Shown: positions 5,713 to 6,574 of the stretch, piece by piece
Position numbering within the stretch: position 1 is the stretch's first letter
Layout of the letters: every line of letters starts with the position of its first letter
DNA from: Oscillospiraceae bacterium
GTDB lineage: Bacteria; Bacillota; Clostridia; Oscillospirales; Ruminococcaceae
Length of the DNA stretch: 6,574 nt
Direction of reading: 5' to 3'
Assembly (NCBI GenBank): GCA_019413245.1
Contig: DXNX01000139.1
Location: forward strand, 1-6,574
Translations under genes and position numbers: made by a program
Notes under the pieces: model-generated
The model's database searches: none
What the model was told of the DNA's origin: nothing
What the model saw: only the letters and a program-made list of their open reading frames with translations

Positions 5713-6333
5713 ATGTTTGCAGAACGCTTGAAGATGGCCCGCAAGGCCAAGAAGTACAGCCAGGCGGAAGTTTCCCGTCTGCTGGGCGTGACCCAGCAGG
5801 CAGTGGGAAAGTGGGAAACGGGGCGGTCCACCCCGGACCCCCAGACCGTTGCCCGTCTGGCTGAAATTCTCGATACCACGGCCGATGCGCTTCTGGGGCT
5901 GCACAACGCGGCGGCGACCCTCAGCCAGGAGGCGGTGGCCCGTTATGAACAGTGCCTGGTCCCGGTGGTGGGCACGGTGCGTGCCGGATACGGTGCCCTG
6001 GCCTTTGAGGAGGACTACGGCAAAGAATATGCCAGCGTCAAGGACCCGCAGAACTATTTTTATCTGGTGGTCAAGGGCGACAGCATGGAGCCGCGCATTT
6101 CCGACGGGGATCTGGCTCTGGTACGCCGCCAGTCCACCCTGGATAACGGGGACCTGGGGGTCATCGTCTTTGGTACCGACGGGGAAGGTACCCTGAAAAA
6201 GTACATTCAGCGCGGCAACTCGGTGGTACTGCATCCGTTTAATCCGGCGTACGACGAGGTGGTCATCAAGGGGGAAGACCTGGACCATCTGTACATTGCC
6301 GGCAAAGTGGTGGAAACCAAAGCCAAGTGGTGA
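5713..6333 (+). CDS. LexA/CI-type self-cleaving repressor: XRE helix-turn-helix plus peptidase S24
   Basis: 206 residues. Residues about 2-60 form an XRE/Cro-CI DNA-binding domain, with the helix-turn-helix at about 16-40 (SQAEVSRLLGVTQQAVGKWE, then TGRSTP). A linker leads to an S24 peptidase domain (about 83-206). A likely self-cleavage bond is Ala91-Gly92 in GTVRAGYG. The catalytic Ser124 lies in VKGDSMEP and the catalytic Lys is Lys162 (or 163) in GTLKKY, so the Ser-Lys pair is intact. Family members bind operators as dimers and cleave themselves when RecA is activated by DNA damage, relieving repression. Its helix-turn-helix is XRE type rather than the winged helix of true LexA, so it resembles phage CI or HdiR-like host repressors. 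It is transcribed divergently from a small membrane protein gene; three matching palindromes lie between them. No integrase or other phage gene is in the window. Confidence 0.92.
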   Translation: MFAERLKMARKAKKYSQAEVSRLLGVTQQAVGKWETGRSTPDPQTVARLAEILDTTADALLGLHNAAATLSQEAVARYEQCLVPVVGTVRAGYGALAFEEDYGKEYASVKDPQNYFYLVVKGDSMEPRISDGDLALVRRQSTLDNGDLGVIVFGTDGEGTLKKYIQRGNSVVLHPFNPAYDEVVIKGEDLDHLYIAGKVVETKAKW

Positions 6334-6348
6334 TTTGTTCTTACAAGA

Positions 6349-6445
6349 GTCAGTATAGCAGCGGGGCGGTCCTTTAATCCGGACTTTCCCGCGGGGGTGC
6401 TGCTGACAGAGTCCCTTAACCGGGATTTACAAAACAGGAATCCGG
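6349..6445 (+). other. Structured intergenic segment, possible leader or 3' UTR RNA
   Basis: Two stem-loops are visible. In the first, GTCA (6349-6352) and GCAGC (6358-6362) pair with GCTGC (6399-6403) and TGAC (6404-6407), leaving a 5-nt bulge; inside it GTCC (6369-6372) pairs with GGAC (6381-6384). In the second, CCGGGATT (6420-6427) pairs with AATCCGG (6439-6445) with one bulged G. I recognise no known riboswitch or small RNA. It could belong to the repressor's 3' end or to the leader of the radical SAM gene. Confidence 0.4.
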
Positions 6446-6446
6446 C

Positions 6447-6493
6447 AGCCCGCCGGAGCGCCGAATGCGGCAGGACGACGGGCTTTCTTTTTT
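6447..6493 (+). terminator. Rho-independent terminator after the repressor gene
   Basis: AGCCCG (6447-6452) pairs with CGGGCT (6479-6484) and an inner GCCG/CGGC hairpin (6460-6463 with 6468-6471) compacts the loop; the tail TTCTTTTTT (6485-6493) follows at once. It would end repressor transcripts, or attenuate transcription into the downstream gene if the same transcript serves both. Confidence 0.7.
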
Positions 6494-6526
6494 ATACCTT
6501 TTTTCAGGGTCGGGAGGGCCTTACTT

Positions 6527-6574
6527 GTGGATCTTGCGCAAAAGCTGGAAATTCTGGCCGACAGTGCCAAGTAT
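6527..6574 (+). CDS. N-terminus of a putative DNA modification/repair radical SAM protein (partial)
   Basis: Only the first 16 codons are present, from a GTG at 6527 preceded by GGGAGG (6512-6517) with 9 nt spacing. The peptide VDLAQKLEILADSAKY closely resembles the opening of radical SAM proteins annotated as putative DNA modification/repair enzymes, which in Clostridia are usually paired with a uracil-DNA-glycosylase-like partner gene. The iron-sulfur cysteines would lie beyond the window. The identification rests on this short stretch alone. No convincing promoter of its own is visible; a TATACC at 6493-6498 has no matching -35. If right, the neighbour is consistent with a DNA-damage-responsive locus beside the S24 repressor. 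Confidence 0.6.
   Translation, partial: MDLAQKLEILADSAKY

Noticed and set aside
5668..6288. 206-codon open frame on the minus strand
   Set aside because: Antisense to the S24 repressor with no domain and no SD; a shadow of codon bias.
5226..6333. Prophage or integrated element carrying the CI-like repressor
   Set aside because: No integrase, excisionase, att-like repeats or phage structural genes are visible, and base composition matches the neighbours. A relic cannot be excluded, but nothing here supports one.
1..6574. CRISPR array, tRNA, rRNA or insertion sequence
   Set aside because: No regularly spaced repeats, no tRNA cloverleaf or rRNA-like sequence, and no transposase or terminal inverted repeats were seen on either strand.

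Overview
The window looks like chromosomal DNA from a GC-rich gut Clostridia member, probably of the Faecalibacterium/Gemmiger/Subdoligranulum group. This is inferred from strong Shine-Dalgarno (SD) sites, sigma-A-type promoters in AT-rich gaps between GC-rich genes, and the protein families present. No sequence comparison could be run. Most genes are ordinary; the regulated switch at 5.2-6.3 kb is the part that stands out.

Layout. (a) 1-2209, minus strand: a two-gene unit made of a BspA-type leucine-rich-repeat (LRR) protein followed by a VWA-like/putative metallopeptidase-domain protein that runs off the left edge. (b) 2210-2345: a divergent intergenic region where two promoters overlap. 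(c) 2346-4268, plus strand: a MATE-family efflux transporter and a GNAT acetyltransferase with a GTG start, ending in a hairpin terminator at 4279-4313. (d) 4322-5080, minus strand: cutC, with its own extended -10 promoter and a hairpin next to its SD. (e) 5226-5504, minus strand: a 92-residue predicted two-helix membrane protein with a very arginine-rich tail. (f) 5713-6333, plus strand: a LexA/CI-type self-cleaving repressor (XRE helix-turn-helix plus peptidase S24). (g) 6334-6526: a structured intergenic region ending in a terminator. (h) 6527 to the right edge: the first 16 codons of what looks like a putative DNA modification/repair radical SAM protein.

The most interesting unit is (e)+(f). 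The gap between these divergent genes holds three copies of a 15-bp palindrome, ACAAC-N5-GTTGT (the third has one mismatch). One copy lies inside the 17-bp spacer of the repressor promoter. One lies inside the 17-bp spacer of the small membrane protein promoter. One lies just downstream of the expected transcription start of the small membrane protein. This is the geometry of an autoregulated switch in which the repressor holds down itself and one divergent partner until it cleaves itself. The induced product would be the uncharacterised Arg-tailed membrane protein. The putative DNA-repair gene downstream of the repressor makes a DNA-damage role plausible, but that is inference.
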